Origin: Paenarthrobacter nitroguajacolicus
Lineage (GTDB): Bacteria > Actinomycetota > Actinomycetes > Actinomycetales > Micrococcaceae
Length of the DNA stretch: 64,000 bases
Direction: 5' to 3'
NCBI RefSeq assembly: GCF_029952445.1
Contig: NZ_JAQPPK010000025.1
Span: 1-64,000 of the forward strand
A program made the position numbers and the translations under genes. Of this stretch, positions 26,075 to 36,383 are shown in pieces. Positions within the stretch are counted from its first letter, which is position 1; each line of letters starts with the position of its first letter. The notes beneath the pieces were generated by a model. It had not been told where the DNA came from. It searched no databases and saw only the letters and a program-made list of their open reading frames with translations.

Positions 26075-27295
26075 TTACTTCAGGAAGTCGGGAACGTCGA
26101 GGTCGTCCGAGCGGCTGCCCGAAAGATCCGGTTCCACTACTGCCGGGAGATCGACGTCGAAGCCAGAATCGGCGGGCAGGGCGGAAGGACGCTGCTGGCC
26201 CCAGTTGCTCAAGCCGGCGGCGCCGATACCTGCCGTTGCGTGCTGCGGAGCAGCAGCGTTCGACGGCGCGCTGGACGGCGCTGCCGGTCGGTCCGCCGGT
26301 ACGGGGTTCTGGGCCGGACGGGACTGGTCCATGGAGGGCGAAGTGGCCTTGACGTCGTCGAAACCTGCGGCAATAACCGTAACGCGCGCTTCATCGCCCA
26401 GGGCATCGTCGATGACAGCACCAAAGATGATGTTGGCCTCGGGGTGGGCGACTTCCTGGACAAGGCGGGCTGCCTCGTTGATTTCGAAGAGGCCCAGGTC
26501 CGAACCACCCTGGATGGAGAGCAGCACGCCGTGGGCGCCGTCGATGGAAGCTTCCAGGAGCGGGGAGGCGATGGCAAGCTCCGCTGCCTTGACGGCGCGG
26601 TCCTCACCGCGGGCCGAGCCGATGCCCATCAGTGCCGAGCCAGCGCCCTGCATGACCGACTTGACGTCGGCGAAGTCAAGGTTGATCAGGCCGGGAGTGG
26701 TGATGAGGTCCGTGATGCCCTGGACACCTGAAAGGAGCACCTGGTCAGCGGAACGGAAGGCATCCAGGACGGAGACGTTGCGGTCGCTGATGGACAGGAG
26801 GCGATCGTTGGGGATGACGATCAAGGTGTCGACTTCGTCGCGGAGCGCGTCAATGCCTGCCTCGGCGGAACCGGCACGACGACGGCCTTCGAACGTGAAG
26901 GGGCGGGTCACAACGCCAATGGTCAGCGCACCCAGGGAGCGGGCGATGCGCGCAACCACGGGAGCGCCACCGGTTCCGGTGCCACCGCCTTCTCCGGCGG
27001 TAACGAAGACCATGTCAGCGCCGCGGAGAACCTCTTCGATCTCATCAGCGTGGTCCTCGGCAGCCTGCTTGCCGACCTCCGGATTTGCGCCTGCGCCGAG
27101 GCCGCGCGTCAGTTCGCGGCCGACGTCAAGCTTGACGTCGGCGTCGCTCATGAGCAGCGCCTGCGCGTCAGTATTGATGGCGATGAACTCGACTCCCCGA
27201 AGGCCGACCTCGATCATGCGGTTGACTGCGTTCACGCCACCGCCGCCGATGCCGACGACCTTGATGACGGCCAGGTAATTCTGCGGTGCTGCCAC
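26075..27295 (-). CDS. ftsZ: Cell division protein FtsZ
   Basis: The protein has 406 residues from the GTG at 27295 (AAGGGG 8 nt upstream). An in-frame ATG at 27343 adds non-conserved residues. The tubulin signature [15 protein letters not shown] binds [16 protein letters not shown] and the T7 loop region ([11 protein letters not shown]) are intact. A Pro/Ala-rich linker leads to the C-terminal peptide [10 protein letters not shown], which SepF and other partners bind. It forms the Z ring. A near-consensus promoter lies in the 217-bp gap after ftsQ, so ftsZ has its own transcription. Confidence 0.98.
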   Translation of the reverse strand: MAAPQNYLAVIKVVGIGGGGVNAVNRMIEVGLRGVEFIAINTDAQALLMSDADVKLDVGRELTRGLGAGANPEVGKQAAEDHADEIEEVLRGADMVFVTAGEGGGTGTGGAPVVARIARSLGALTIGVVTRPFTFEGRRRAGSAEAGIDALRDEVDTLIVIPNDRLLSISDRNVSVLDAFRSADQVLLSGVQGITDLITTPGLINLDFADVKSVMQGAGSALMGIGSARGEDRAVKAAELAIASPLLEASIDGAHGVLLSIQGGSDLGLFEINEAARLVQEVAHPEANIIFGAVIDDALGDEARVTVIAAGFDDVKATSPSMDQSRPAQNPVPADRPAAPSSAPSNAAAPQHATAGIGAAGLSNWGQQRPSALPADSGFDVDLPAVVEPDLSGSRSDDLDVPDFLK

Positions 27296-27364
27296 GTTTC
27301 GTGCCCCTTGCTTGTGTCCTATAGCGAAACTGATCGAGTCCAACTTGAATCCTTGGACCTTAAC

Positions 27365-27393
27365 CCTCTAGTTGAAGGTTATAGTTATGTCAA
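27365..27393 (-). promoter_or_regulatory. Promoter upstream of ftsZ
   Basis: On the minus strand a perfect -35 TTGACA (27393-27388), a 17-bp spacer and TAGAGG (27370-27365) lie about 70 bp before the ftsZ start. The gap is AT-rich compared with its surroundings, and other -10-like sequences (TATAAC, TATAGG) suggest more than one start site. Confidence 0.55.
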
Positions 27394-27512
27394 GTAACTC
27401 TACTGCGACGGTATTTCCTATGGTTCGCACATGCAATGACCGCTTGCGCGTGTCGTGTGAATGTCGCGAATTAAGGCTACCGCCGGCTGCAGGGTTACAT
27501 TCTCAAAGCTGC

Positions 27513-28424
27513 TTATTTGGTGAATGGATGCCGCGGAACGCTGACATCGTAGACGCTGACGGGAATCTTGGGATCGGCCGGCATCTTGAGCAACGCCTCG
27601 AGCGCTTTCGCCTTCAGTTCCCTGTCCTCGGCATTGCCCCACACTACCGTCTTTCCGTCCACCAGCTTTAGCTCCACCGCGTCGGGTGAAGCCGCTGAAG
27701 CCGTGGACATCCTTGCCCGGACGTCTGCCGGCAAAGTATCCAGAACGGCAGCGATCGCCTTGAACAATTCCGTGTTCGTTGATGCGGCGCCGGCATCGAT
27801 CAACGGCAGGGCCACGGCAGAAGGATCCTGGGTAGCCCCCAGCTGGACTCCGTCAACATCAACCATGATGTAGGAATCAGCCTGCTTCAACAGTGCCACC
27901 GGAACACGCTCGTTGACGTGCACCAACAGCCCGGACGGTGGCCGGGCCTCCATGGTTGCCGAACGGACCTGGACCAGGGGCTTGAGGAGCTGGTTGATTT
28001 CCTTTTCGCTGACCTGGGGCAGCGGCTTTCCCTCAAGGCCCGACAACGCCTCCTTGACGGCGTCGGGCGTCAGCAGCGTGGTCCCGTCAACCGTGATGGT
28101 CCGAACCGCCAGCACCGGAGAGAAGATGGCTCCAGCGATCAGGACTGCAACGAAGGCACCGACCACCGAAACCGTCCACCACACCATGCGGCGTTGACGC
28201 CTGCGCTTGGGCTCGGGAAAGGCAATGACGTTGCCCTCGGGTGAACCGGAGGACCTGGATGCCTTCCCCGCGGGCTTCCCAGGCGACTCCACGTCAGGTT
28301 CAAGGTCCCGCTGGGCGCTGATGATGCCACCCGATGCGCTGCCGCCGGTCTTTGCAGGACGGTTCCCTGCCGGTTCTGCCTGGCGGGCAGCCGGTTTGAA
28401 CGTTGGTTTGCGGGTGCTAGCCAC
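27513..28424 (-). CDS. ftsQ: Cell division protein FtsQ
   Basis: The protein has 303 residues from the GTG at 28424, which overlaps the murC stop by 8 nt. A 90-residue basic cytosolic tail is followed by one membrane segment (MVWWTVSVVGAFVAVLIAG) and a POTRA domain starting at VRTITVDGTTLLTPDAVKEA. FtsQ joins FtsL and the FtsW/FtsI pair in the divisome. The cytosolic tail is longer than in E. coli, as is usual in actinobacteria. Confidence 0.93.
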   Translation of the reverse strand: MASTRKPTFKPAARQAEPAGNRPAKTGGSASGGIISAQRDLEPDVESPGKPAGKASRSSGSPEGNVIAFPEPKRRRQRRMVWWTVSVVGAFVAVLIAGAIFSPVLAVRTITVDGTTLLTPDAVKEALSGLEGKPLPQVSEKEINQLLKPLVQVRSATMEARPPSGLLVHVNERVPVALLKQADSYIMVDVDGVQLGATQDPSAVALPLIDAGAASTNTELFKAIAAVLDTLPADVRARMSTASAASPDAVELKLVDGKTVVWGNAEDRELKAKALEALLKMPADPKIPVSVYDVSVPRHPFTK

Positions 28425-29787
28425 CCAAGGCCTCCACGATGACAGGCCCGTAGGCAGTGACGTCTCCGGCCCCAACAGTGATCACCACATCGCCCTCCCC
28501 CGCAACCTTCACAATGGCGTCCACGGCCTCGGCTCCGGTCACAAGGCGTCCGCTGGAGAGCTGATCTGAAATCAACGAACTGGTGACGCCCGGGATGGGG
28601 TCCTCGCGCGCAGGATAGATGTCCAGGACCAGGGCAGTGTCTGCTGCGTCCAAGGCTGAAGCGAATTCCGAGGCGAATTCCCGGGTGCGGGAGAACAGGT
28701 GCGGCTGGAAGAGAACGTGGACCTTGTTGCCTCCCGCTACCGAGCGGGCTGCAGAGAGGGCAGCGCGGACCTCCGTGGGATGGTGGGCGTAGTCGTCGTA
28801 CACCCGGACGCCCCTCACCTGTCCCTTGAGTTCGAAGCGCCGCGAGGCCCCGGTGAAGTGGCCCAACGCTGCCGCGGCTGCGGCGGGAGCCACACCGAGC
28901 TCAAGTGCGACGGCGAAGGCGGCTGCCGCGTTCAGCGCATTGTGGCGTCCGGGGACCTTGAGTTCAAGACCGTGAATGTCACCTCCGAGCCCTACCGACA
29001 CATTGCCAGGCCCACCGTCGTGGAGCCTGATGTCGGCATCGGGAGATGTTCCGTAGGTCAGTACGCGGGTAGTTCCCGCCGCTGCGGTGCGCTGGGCCAG
29101 GGCAAGCGCCCCGGGGTCGTCGGCGCAAGCAAGCAGGACGCCCTCGGCAGGCAACAATGCTGCGAAAGCGTCGAAGGAAGCAAACACGGCTTCCGGCGTC
29201 CCGTAATGGTCCAGATGGTCCGCTTCGACGTTGGTCACCACCGAGATGAGCGGCTGGTAGTTCAGGAACGAGCCATCGGACTCATCGGCTTCGGCTACGA
29301 AAATGTCCGAGGAGCCGTGCGCCGCATTGACCCCCAGTGCCGGAACATTTGCGCCAATGGCAAAGGTCGGGTCCAGTCCAGCTTCCTTGAGCAGGACCGC
29401 GATCATGGACGTCGTAGTGGACTTGCCATGAGTACCGGCAACTGTGACCACGCGATGGCCCGCCATGGTGGCTGCCAGGCCTTCGGAGCGGTGCAGCACA
29501 GGCAATCCCGAGTCCCGTGCCGCCACGAGCTCGGGGTTGTCGGCCCGGATGGCTGATCCGGCAACGACGGTTTGGGCATCACCAAGGTTCGCAGCGTCGT
29601 ATCCCACCGCGATGCGTGCACCGGCAGCGGCGAGATCCTGCATGACAGGCAAATCCTTGGCGTCGCTTCCGCTCACCGGCACGCCACGGGCAACCATGAT
29701 CCTGGCCACGGCGGACATGCCGACGCCGCCGATACCTATGAAGTGGACCCGGCCAAGGTTCTCGAGAGGGGCGATGCTGGTGCTCAT
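28417..29787 (-). CDS. murC: UDP-N-acetylmuramate-L-alanine ligase MurC
   Basis: The protein has 456 residues. [15 protein letters not shown] is the N-terminal UDP-MurNAc loop, [13 protein letters not shown] the ATP loop and [10 protein letters not shown] the conserved Mur block. It adds L-alanine to UDP-MurNAc. The ATG overlaps the murG stop codon by 4 nt and the stop overlaps ftsQ. No ddl gene follows, in contrast to E. coli. Confidence 0.96.
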   Translation of the reverse strand: MSTSIAPLENLGRVHFIGIGGVGMSAVARIMVARGVPVSGSDAKDLPVMQDLAAAGARIAVGYDAANLGDAQTVVAGSAIRADNPELVAARDSGLPVLHRSEGLAATMAGHRVVTVAGTHGKSTTTSMIAVLLKEAGLDPTFAIGANVPALGVNAAHGSSDIFVAEADESDGSFLNYQPLISVVTNVEADHLDHYGTPEAVFASFDAFAALLPAEGVLLACADDPGALALAQRTAAAGTTRVLTYGTSPDADIRLHDGGPGNVSVGLGGDIHGLELKVPGRHNALNAAAAFAVALELGVAPAAAAAALGHFTGASRRFELKGQVRGVRVYDDYAHHPTEVRAALSAARSVAGGNKVHVLFQPHLFSRTREFASEFASALDAADTALVLDIYPAREDPIPGVTSSLISDQLSSGRLVTGAEAVDAIVKVAGEGDVVITVGAGDVTAYGPVIVEALGG

Positions 29788-30899
29788 GCGGATACCGCTT
29801 CCAGGACAAGATCAGCCATGCGCTGATCGGCGTTTCTAATACCGAGGGCTTCGGATTTCCGGGCCATGCCCTCAAGTCTGCTGCGATCCGAGAGCAGCGG
29901 AACAAGTTCCTTTTCCAGCCACTGAGGGCCAAGGTCCTGGTCCTGGATCAACAAGGCGCCACCGGCTTCCACCAAGGGGGCCGCGTTCAAGGCCTGCTCC
30001 CCGTTTCCGATCGGCAAGGGCACAAAGACTGCCGGCACGCCAACAGCGGCGACCTCGCTGACCGTTCCCGCGCCCGCACGGGCCAGCAGGACATCGGCCG
30101 CAGCGTAGACGTTCTCCATCCCGTCCACGTACTCAACCTGGCGGTAGCCGTCGCCGGCGAGCAGGCCGCCGTCGTCATTCTTGACCGCTTTGCCAACCCC
30201 GGTGATGTGGAGGGTCTGGACGCCGGCGGCAGCGAATGCCGGCAAAGCCGCGGCGATGGCGCGATTGATGCTGAGGGCGCCGGAGGAACCACCGGTCACT
30301 ATCAGGGCCGGACGGTCAGGATCGAGACCGAGCCTGGCTTTGGCGGCAGGACCGGCCGTGCCCCGGTCGAGCGTGGAGATGGCGCGGCGCATTGGCATCC
30401 CGACGTGCCGGGCGCCCTTCAGGCGGGTACCCGCGAAAGCCACAGCGACGTGGTTGCTGAACCGGGCACCGACGCGGTTGGCCAGCCCCGCCTTCATGTT
30501 GGCCTCGTGGACAACGATCGGAATACGCAGTTTCCGGGCCGCGAGGTACATGGGAGTGCAGACATAGCCGCCCACACCGACCAGGACGTCGGCCTGTGCT
30601 TCTTCCAGGATCCGCCTGGCTTGCTTGATAGCCCCGCTGAGGCGGCCGGGAAGCTTGACCAGGTCAACGGAAGGCCGCCGCGGGAAGGGAACGCGGTCGA
30701 TGGTGGCAAGCTGGTACCCGGCTGCCGGAATGAGCCTGGTTTCCATGCCCGACGGCGTGCCAACAGTCAGTATGGACGCCTCCGGACGCTTTTCCTTGAT
30801 GGCATCAGCAATGGCCAGCAGAGGACTGATGTGCCCGGCAGTTCCGCCGCCTGCGAGGACGACGGACAAAGGCTTGGACGCATGCGGATCAGAAGTCAT
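29784..30899 (-). CDS. murG: Undecaprenyl-PP-MurNAc-pentapeptide GlcNAc transferase MurG
   Basis: The protein has 371 residues, a GT-B glycosyltransferase. [20 protein letters not shown] is the first glycine-rich loop and [18 protein letters not shown] the second. It converts lipid I to lipid II at the inner face of the membrane. It lies 6 bp after ftsW and overlaps murC by 4 nt. Confidence 0.96.
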   Translation of the reverse strand: MTSDPHASKPLSVVLAGGGTAGHISPLLAIADAIKEKRPEASILTVGTPSGMETRLIPAAGYQLATIDRVPFPRRPSVDLVKLPGRLSGAIKQARRILEEAQADVLVGVGGYVCTPMYLAARKLRIPIVVHEANMKAGLANRVGARFSNHVAVAFAGTRLKGARHVGMPMRRAISTLDRGTAGPAAKARLGLDPDRPALIVTGGSSGALSINRAIAAALPAFAAAGVQTLHITGVGKAVKNDDGGLLAGDGYRQVEYVDGMENVYAAADVLLARAGAGTVSEVAAVGVPAVFVPLPIGNGEQALNAAPLVEAGGALLIQDQDLGPQWLEKELVPLLSDRSRLEGMARKSEALGIRNADQRMADLVLEAVSA

Positions 30900-30905
30900 G
30901 AAGTG

Positions 30906-32207
30906 CTAGGTACGCTTTCGTGCGGGTTTGGGTGAACGGCGCGGCAGGAATCGTGGACGTTGCTGTGGTGGCAGCTGGCCGCGGGCCAAGGACAACACTA
31001 CGCCCACACCACAAAGGGACATGATCAGTGCCGAACCGCCGTAGGAGATGAACGGCAAAGGCACTCCCACCACGGGCAGCAACTGCGTTACCACTGCCAT
31101 GTTCATGCTCGCCTGGCCCAGGAGCCACACCATGATCCCACCGGCCAGGGTCCGTTGGAACGGGTCGGTCTGGCGAACCACAACGCGAAAAATAGCGATG
31201 CCCAGGATGGCGAAAAGCACCAGGACCACGATGGTTCCCACCAAGCCGAGTTCCTCGCCGATGATGGCAAAAATGAAGTCGTTGTGGGCTTCAGGCAGCC
31301 AGTTGTACTTCTGCCGGCTCTGGCCAAGGCCCAGGCCGGTCCAACTCCCCTGCGCCAGGCCATACATGCCGTTGGTTGACTGGAAATCAAAGTCGAACTG
31401 CTCGGTGCATGTTGCAGAGGCCGTGCCCAACCAGGAGGTGATCCGGCAAATGCGGTTGGCACTGCTGACCGTGGCAAGGGTGGCACCGATCAGGCCGACA
31501 ACTCCAGCGATGCCCAGCATGCGTCCAGGGACACCGGCAAAGTAGAGTCCGGCCGCAGCGATGGCCGCAATGACAATGACCGTTCCAAGGTCATTGCCGA
31601 GCATGACCAGGCCAATGACCAGGCCCGCGCCCGGGACCACCGGGATGATCACATGCATCCAGCGGTTAAGGAGTTTTTGCTTCCGCGCGAGCACCGCAGC
31701 AATCCACACGCAAAGGACCAGCTTGGACATTTCCGAAGGCTGGAGCGTGACACCACCGAGGTCGATCCAGTTCTTGTTGCCATTGACGCTGTTGCCCATG
31801 ACCTGGACCAAGGCAAGAAGGACCACCACGGCGCCGAGTGCCCACCAGGACAGCTTCTTCATCCAGTTCACGTTGGTCCGCGAAATCACATACATGGCTA
31901 TCAGCCCGACAACGCCGAACACGGCCTGCTTCAGGGCGTCGGCGTAGGGCGACTTGCCCTCCGAAATGGCCTCGACGCTGGAGGCGGACAACACCATCAT
32001 GATGCCGATGGCAGTCAATGCCAGGGCACAACCGAGGATGAGGTAGTAGGTGGAGCTGTTGGGAGCCTTGCTTTTGCCTTCAAGGCTCTCCCAGAAGCTG
32101 CGCCAGTGCCGGCGAAGCCCCTTGGGCTGCCTGCCGACTGAGGGCGTGGCCTTGTTCTTCCCGTCCCGTGGCTCTTTGCCGCGGGTGCGGGTGGGCGTGC
32201 TGACCAT
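30906..32207 (-). CDS. ftsW: SEDS glycosyltransferase FtsW
   Basis: The protein has 433 residues. A basic 50-residue cytosolic tail is followed by about ten membrane segments. GIMMVLSASSVEAIS, LPEAHNDFIFAIIGEELG and PFISYGGSALIMSL are hallmark SEDS motifs. FtsW polymerises lipid II at the septum together with FtsI. The C-terminal tail is very basic. It is separated from murD by 2 bp. Confidence 0.96.
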   Translation of the reverse strand: MVSTPTRTRGKEPRDGKNKATPSVGRQPKGLRRHWRSFWESLEGKSKAPNSSTYYLILGCALALTAIGIMMVLSASSVEAISEGKSPYADALKQAVFGVVGLIAMYVISRTNVNWMKKLSWWALGAVVVLLALVQVMGNSVNGNKNWIDLGGVTLQPSEMSKLVLCVWIAAVLARKQKLLNRWMHVIIPVVPGAGLVIGLVMLGNDLGTVIVIAAIAAAGLYFAGVPGRMLGIAGVVGLIGATLATVSSANRICRITSWLGTASATCTEQFDFDFQSTNGMYGLAQGSWTGLGLGQSRQKYNWLPEAHNDFIFAIIGEELGLVGTIVVLVLFAILGIAIFRVVVRQTDPFQRTLAGGIMVWLLGQASMNMAVVTQLLPVVGVPLPFISYGGSALIMSLCGVGVVLSLARGQLPPQQRPRFLPRRSPKPARKRT

Positions 32208-32209
32208 TG

Positions 32210-33784
32210 TTACTCCTCGGTGGTCTGTGCCTGCCCTTCCACAAGCTCGCGAACTGCCTGGACGAATGCGTCGCCACGGTGAGCGTAGGAAGAGAACTGA
32301 TCCATGGATGCAGCCGCTGGTGCCATGAGGACGGTATCGCCTGAGGTAGCCACGCCGGCCGCGGACGCCACGGCCTGGGCCATGATGGTCTCGCCAAAAA
32401 TAGGCGAAGCGGCGTTACCGGCTGCGGTCTGCACCTTCCCAGTGTCACCCTTTGGCTGGGGTATCACCGGGACATCGGGCGCGTGTCGCTGGAGGGAGGC
32501 CTCCAACTGGGCAGTGTCGGTTCCAATGAGGACTACGGCCTTGAGACGGCGGGCATGTTCCTTGACCAGGTCGTCGTAGTTGACGCCCTTGGACAGGCCA
32601 CCGGCAATCCACACCACATTCTGGAAAGCCGAGAGCGCCGCTGAAGCCGCATGCGGATTGGTTGCCTTCGAGTCGTTGATCCACAGGATGTCGTTGTGCT
32701 TGGCAACCAGCTGGATGCGGTGCGCGCCGGGCAGGTAATTGACCAGGCCCTGCTTCACGGCTGAAGGCTCCACACCGTACGCCCTCACCAGAGCCGCGGC
32801 GGCAAGCGCATTGGCCACCATGTGCCGCGGGGCCACCGGCCCAAGATCGGTCATGGCAGCGAGTTCGGCCGCAGAATCCTTGCGTTCGGCGATGAAGGCG
32901 CGGTCCACCAACAGGCCGTCCACCACTCCCAGCATGCTGATCGCAGGCGTGTTGGTGGTGAACCCGATGGCACGGCAACCCTCCACCACGTCCGCATTTT
33001 CAACCATGCGTTCCGTCTCGATTTGCTCGGCGTTGTAGATCGCGGCCTTCCGGGTGTTTTCATACACCTTGGCCTTGTCTGCGAGGTAGGAGGCATAGGA
33101 GCCGTGCCAGTCCACGTGGTCCTCGGCGACGTTGAGGCACACACTCGCCACTGGCGAAAGGGAGTGGCTCCAGTGCAACTGGAAGCTGGAGAGCTCCACA
33201 GCGAAAGCGTCGTAGTCCACCGGATCCCGGAGCGCATCAAGGATCGGCGTTCCCACGTTGCCCACAGCGATGGCCTTCAGCCCGGCCGCCTGCAGCATGG
33301 ACTCCGTCATCCCCACTGTGGTGGTCTTGCCGTTGGTGCCGGTGATCGTCAGCCAGTCGGCCGTCTTGCGTCCTTCGCGGACGCGCAGGCGCCATGCGAG
33401 TTCGACGTCGCCCCACACCGGGATGTGCTTGCGCTTCGCAGCTGCCAGCAGTGCCTGGTCCGGCCGCCACCCGGGCGAGGTCACCACAAGGTCGGGCAAG
33501 GCGTCATCGATCAGTGGGAGGGTGTTGACAGCTTCCTCGCCCAACAGGACATCAACGGCGCCCACGATCTTCAGGGTGTCGGCCTGCGCCAAGGCTTTGT
33601 CGGTGGTTGCAGCATCCACGACCACCACCTTGGCTCCCAGCTCGATCAGGGTATCGGCGGCGGAGAAGCCGGACAGGCCGATTCCCGTCACCACGACCCG
33701 CAGCCCGCTCCAGTTGGAATCCCAGCTGGTCAGGTCTTTGAGCCGATCCGATGAAGATGACATGGTCTCCGGGTTTTCGTTCAC
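32210..33784 (-). CDS. murD: UDP-MurNAc-L-Ala:D-glutamate ligase MurD
   Basis: The protein has 524 residues from a GTG at 33784 that overlaps the mraY stop as GTGA; the ATG at 33763 is the alternative, but its GGAG is only 3 nt away. [17 protein letters not shown] is the N-terminal loop, [14 protein letters not shown] the ATP loop, and the C-terminal domain ends in the usual [14 protein letters not shown]. It adds D-glutamate to UDP-MurNAc-L-Ala. Confidence 0.95.
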   Translation of the reverse strand: MNENPETMSSSSDRLKDLTSWDSNWSGLRVVVTGIGLSGFSAADTLIELGAKVVVVDAATTDKALAQADTLKIVGAVDVLLGEEAVNTLPLIDDALPDLVVTSPGWRPDQALLAAAKRKHIPVWGDVELAWRLRVREGRKTADWLTITGTNGKTTTVGMTESMLQAAGLKAIAVGNVGTPILDALRDPVDYDAFAVELSSFQLHWSHSLSPVASVCLNVAEDHVDWHGSYASYLADKAKVYENTRKAAIYNAEQIETERMVENADVVEGCRAIGFTTNTPAISMLGVVDGLLVDRAFIAERKDSAAELAAMTDLGPVAPRHMVANALAAAALVRAYGVEPSAVKQGLVNYLPGAHRIQLVAKHNDILWINDSKATNPHAASAALSAFQNVVWIAGGLSKGVNYDDLVKEHARRLKAVVLIGTDTAQLEASLQRHAPDVPVIPQPKGDTGKVQTAAGNAASPIFGETIMAQAVASAAGVATSGDTVLMAPAAASMDQFSSYAHRGDAFVQAVRELVEGQAQTTEE

Positions 33785-34890
33785 AGCAGCACTACCCATT
33801 CAGCGTAGAAGATTCCCAGGCCTGCGGCCACGAAGAGTCCGGCAAGGATCCAGAACCGGACCACCACGGTGACTTCCGCCCAGCCCTTCAATTCAAAGTG
33901 GTGTTGGAGCGGGGCCATTTTGAAGACCCGTTTACCGCCGGAGAGCTTGAAGAAGCCCACCTGGATGATGACCGACAAGGTGATGAGGACGAACAGGCCT
34001 CCGATGAAAGCCAGCAGAAGTTCAGTGCGGGAAAGAATGGCAAAAGCCGCCACGGCTCCGCCAATAGCCAGCGAGCCGGTGTCTCCCATGAAGATCTTGG
34101 CCGGTGAAGTATTCCACCAAAGGAACCCCACCAGCGCAGCGCTGAGGATCGCGGCGAGCAAAGCCAGGTCCATGGGGTCCCGGACCTGGTAGCAACCGCT
34201 GCCAGCTTCCTTGGGAGACCCACAGGCCTGGTTGTTCTGCCAGATTCCCATGATGGTGTAGGCACCGAAGACCATGATGGACGCACCGGCCGCCAACCCA
34301 TCCAGGCCATCGGTGAGGTTCACTCCATTCGTGGCTGCCGTAATGATCAGGTTCGACCACACAATGAACAGGATCGCACCCAGGACAGTGCCGCCGAAGG
34401 CTAGGTCCAGCCAAGGGATGTCACGTACCAGCGAGATCTGCGTGGACGCCGGACGCAGCCCGTCCTCGTTGGGGAATTGCAGGACCAGCACGGCGAAAAT
34501 AATGCCGACGGCGGCCTGGAGGATGAGCTTGGCACGGGCATTCAGGCCCAGGCTGCGCTTGTTCGAGATCTTGATGTAGTCATCCAGGAAACCCACAAAA
34601 CCCATGCCGACCATCAGGAACAGCAGGAGCAGCCCGGAAGCCGACGGCCCGGCAGAGTGCGGGTTCATCATCCACATGATCAGGTGGGTCACGAAGTAGC
34701 TGATGAGCACCGCCGCCACCACGACGGTTCCGCCCATGGTGGGGGTACCGCGCTTGGTGTGGTGCGAGGTGGGTCCGTCATCACGGATGAACTGCCCATA
34801 GCTCTTGGCCACCAGGAACCTGATGAACAGGGGTGTGCCAATCAAGGCCACCAGAAGGGCGACGCCGGCGCCGATCAAAAGTGCAATCAC
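33781..34890 (-). CDS. mraY: Phospho-MurNAc-pentapeptide transferase MraY
   Basis: The protein has 369 residues with about ten membrane segments. [33 protein letters not shown] and [12 protein letters not shown] hold the active-site aspartates. It transfers phospho-MurNAc-pentapeptide to undecaprenyl phosphate, making lipid I. Both ends overlap the neighbouring mur genes. Confidence 0.97.
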   Translation of the reverse strand: MIALLIGAGVALLVALIGTPLFIRFLVAKSYGQFIRDDGPTSHHTKRGTPTMGGTVVVAAVLISYFVTHLIMWMMNPHSAGPSASGLLLLFLMVGMGFVGFLDDYIKISNKRSLGLNARAKLILQAAVGIIFAVLVLQFPNEDGLRPASTQISLVRDIPWLDLAFGGTVLGAILFIVWSNLIITAATNGVNLTDGLDGLAAGASIMVFGAYTIMGIWQNNQACGSPKEAGSGCYQVRDPMDLALLAAILSAALVGFLWWNTSPAKIFMGDTGSLAIGGAVAAFAILSRTELLLAFIGGLFVLITLSVIIQVGFFKLSGGKRVFKMAPLQHHFELKGWAEVTVVVRFWILAGLFVAAGLGIFYAEWVVLL

Positions 34891-36377
34891 AGCAGCTCGT
34901 TCCCTTCGCTTGCGGCATCTTCAGCCGCGTTTTCTCCGATGGGCTCGGCCCGTGGAGGTAATGCTATCCGATCACCCAAATGCCTCAGCCCCACACCGTT
35001 GGAGGACTTGAAGAGGACGAGGTCGCCGGGCCTCAGTTCGTTCTGCAGGAGCTCATAGGCTTCCTCCACGGTCTCGGTGAAGGAACACTCGTCACCCCAT
35101 GAGCCTTCCTGGATCGCGGAAACGTACAGGGCACGGGCTTCGCGGCCAACAACCACCAGCCGGGAGATGTTCAGCCGGACCACCTGGGTGCCCACCGCAG
35201 TGTGCTCACGGATGGAGTCTTCCCCGAGCTCGAGCATGGCGCCCAGGACAGCCCAGGTCCTCCTGCCCTGGCCAAGGTCCGCCAGTGTACGCAGCGCGGC
35301 ACGCATGGATTCCGGGTTCGCGTTGTAGGCATCATTGATGATGGTGACGCCGTCTTCGCGTTCCGTGCGTTCCATCCGCCAACGGCTGGCCGCCGACTGC
35401 GAACTCAACGACGCCGCGATATCCGCTGCCGGAATACCCGCAGCGAAGGCTGCCGCACCGGCTGCCAACAGGTTCGTCACATGGTGGGCACCGATCAGGC
35501 GGCTTCGAACCGGCACGGAAGGGCCGCCGTCGGGAAGTACCAGATCAAAACCTGGGAAGCCCTGGGCGTCGACCACCACGTTGCGGGCTTCGACCTCTTC
35601 GTTGGTTGCCGGCTGTGCCGTGAATCCGAGGACTTTCGCGGTGGTTCGTGAACGCATGGCGGCCACGCGGCCGTCGTCGAGGTTGAGCACGGCCGTACCG
35701 TGCTCTCCAAGTGCTTCCACCAGCTCGCCCTTGGTCTTGGCTATGTTCTCCACCCCACCGAACTCGCCGGCGTGGGCCGTGCCAACCACCAGGACTACGC
35801 CGATGTCTGGTTTGACCATCCCGGCCAGGTACTTGATGTGGCCCAGGCCCGTAGCGCCCATTTCGATGACCAGGTAGCGGGTCCCGGCGTCAGCTGCGAA
35901 AACCGTGAGCGGTACGCCAACCTCGCCGTTGTAGGAGCCCTGCGGCGCTACCGTGGCCCCTGCGGTGGACAACACACCGGCAAGGAGGTCTTTGGTTGTG
36001 GTCTTGCCGGCGGACCCGGTAATCCCGATAACCGTGAACTCCTCGCCGCGCTGCTCACGCTCGGCCCGGATGCGCCGGACGGCTTCAGCGGCCAGGGCGC
36101 CCATGGCCAGGACAGCATCGTCCACCACGACGGCGGGATACGGGCTGCCGTTGGCATCGGCCACGTCGCGTTCGGCCAGGACCAGGACAGCACCACGGTC
36201 GAAGGCGGCGTCGACGAAGTCGTGGCCGTCGGCATGCTCGCCAGGCTTGGCCACATAGAGCGAACCCGGGGTGGCTTCCCGTGAGTCAGTGACCACAGAG
36301 GAAGGCACGATGCCCGGATCTCCGGTCAAACGGCCATGGGTGATGTCGGCGATCTCCGCCGCAGTAAGTGCAATCAT
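34887..36377 (-). CDS. murF: UDP-MurNAc-tripeptide:D-Ala-D-Ala ligase MurF
   Basis: The protein has 496 residues. [15 protein letters not shown] is the ATP loop, and [15 protein letters not shown] the central Mur signature. It adds D-Ala-D-Ala to the UDP-MurNAc-tripeptide, the last cytosolic step before MraY. It lies 6 bp after murE and overlaps mraY by 4 nt. Confidence 0.96.
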   Translation of the reverse strand: MIALTAAEIADITHGRLTGDPGIVPSSVVTDSREATPGSLYVAKPGEHADGHDFVDAAFDRGAVLVLAERDVADANGSPYPAVVVDDAVLAMGALAAEAVRRIRAEREQRGEEFTVIGITGSAGKTTTKDLLAGVLSTAGATVAPQGSYNGEVGVPLTVFAADAGTRYLVIEMGATGLGHIKYLAGMVKPDIGVVLVVGTAHAGEFGGVENIAKTKGELVEALGEHGTAVLNLDDGRVAAMRSRTTAKVLGFTAQPATNEEVEARNVVVDAQGFPGFDLVLPDGGPSVPVRSRLIGAHHVTNLLAAGAAAFAAGIPAADIAASLSSQSAASRWRMERTEREDGVTIINDAYNANPESMRAALRTLADLGQGRRTWAVLGAMLELGEDSIREHTAVGTQVVRLNISRLVVVGREARALYVSAIQEGSWGDECSFTETVEEAYELLQNELRPGDLVLFKSSNGVGLRHLGDRIALPPRAEPIGENAAEDAASEGNELL

Positions 36378-36383
36378 CTCGGT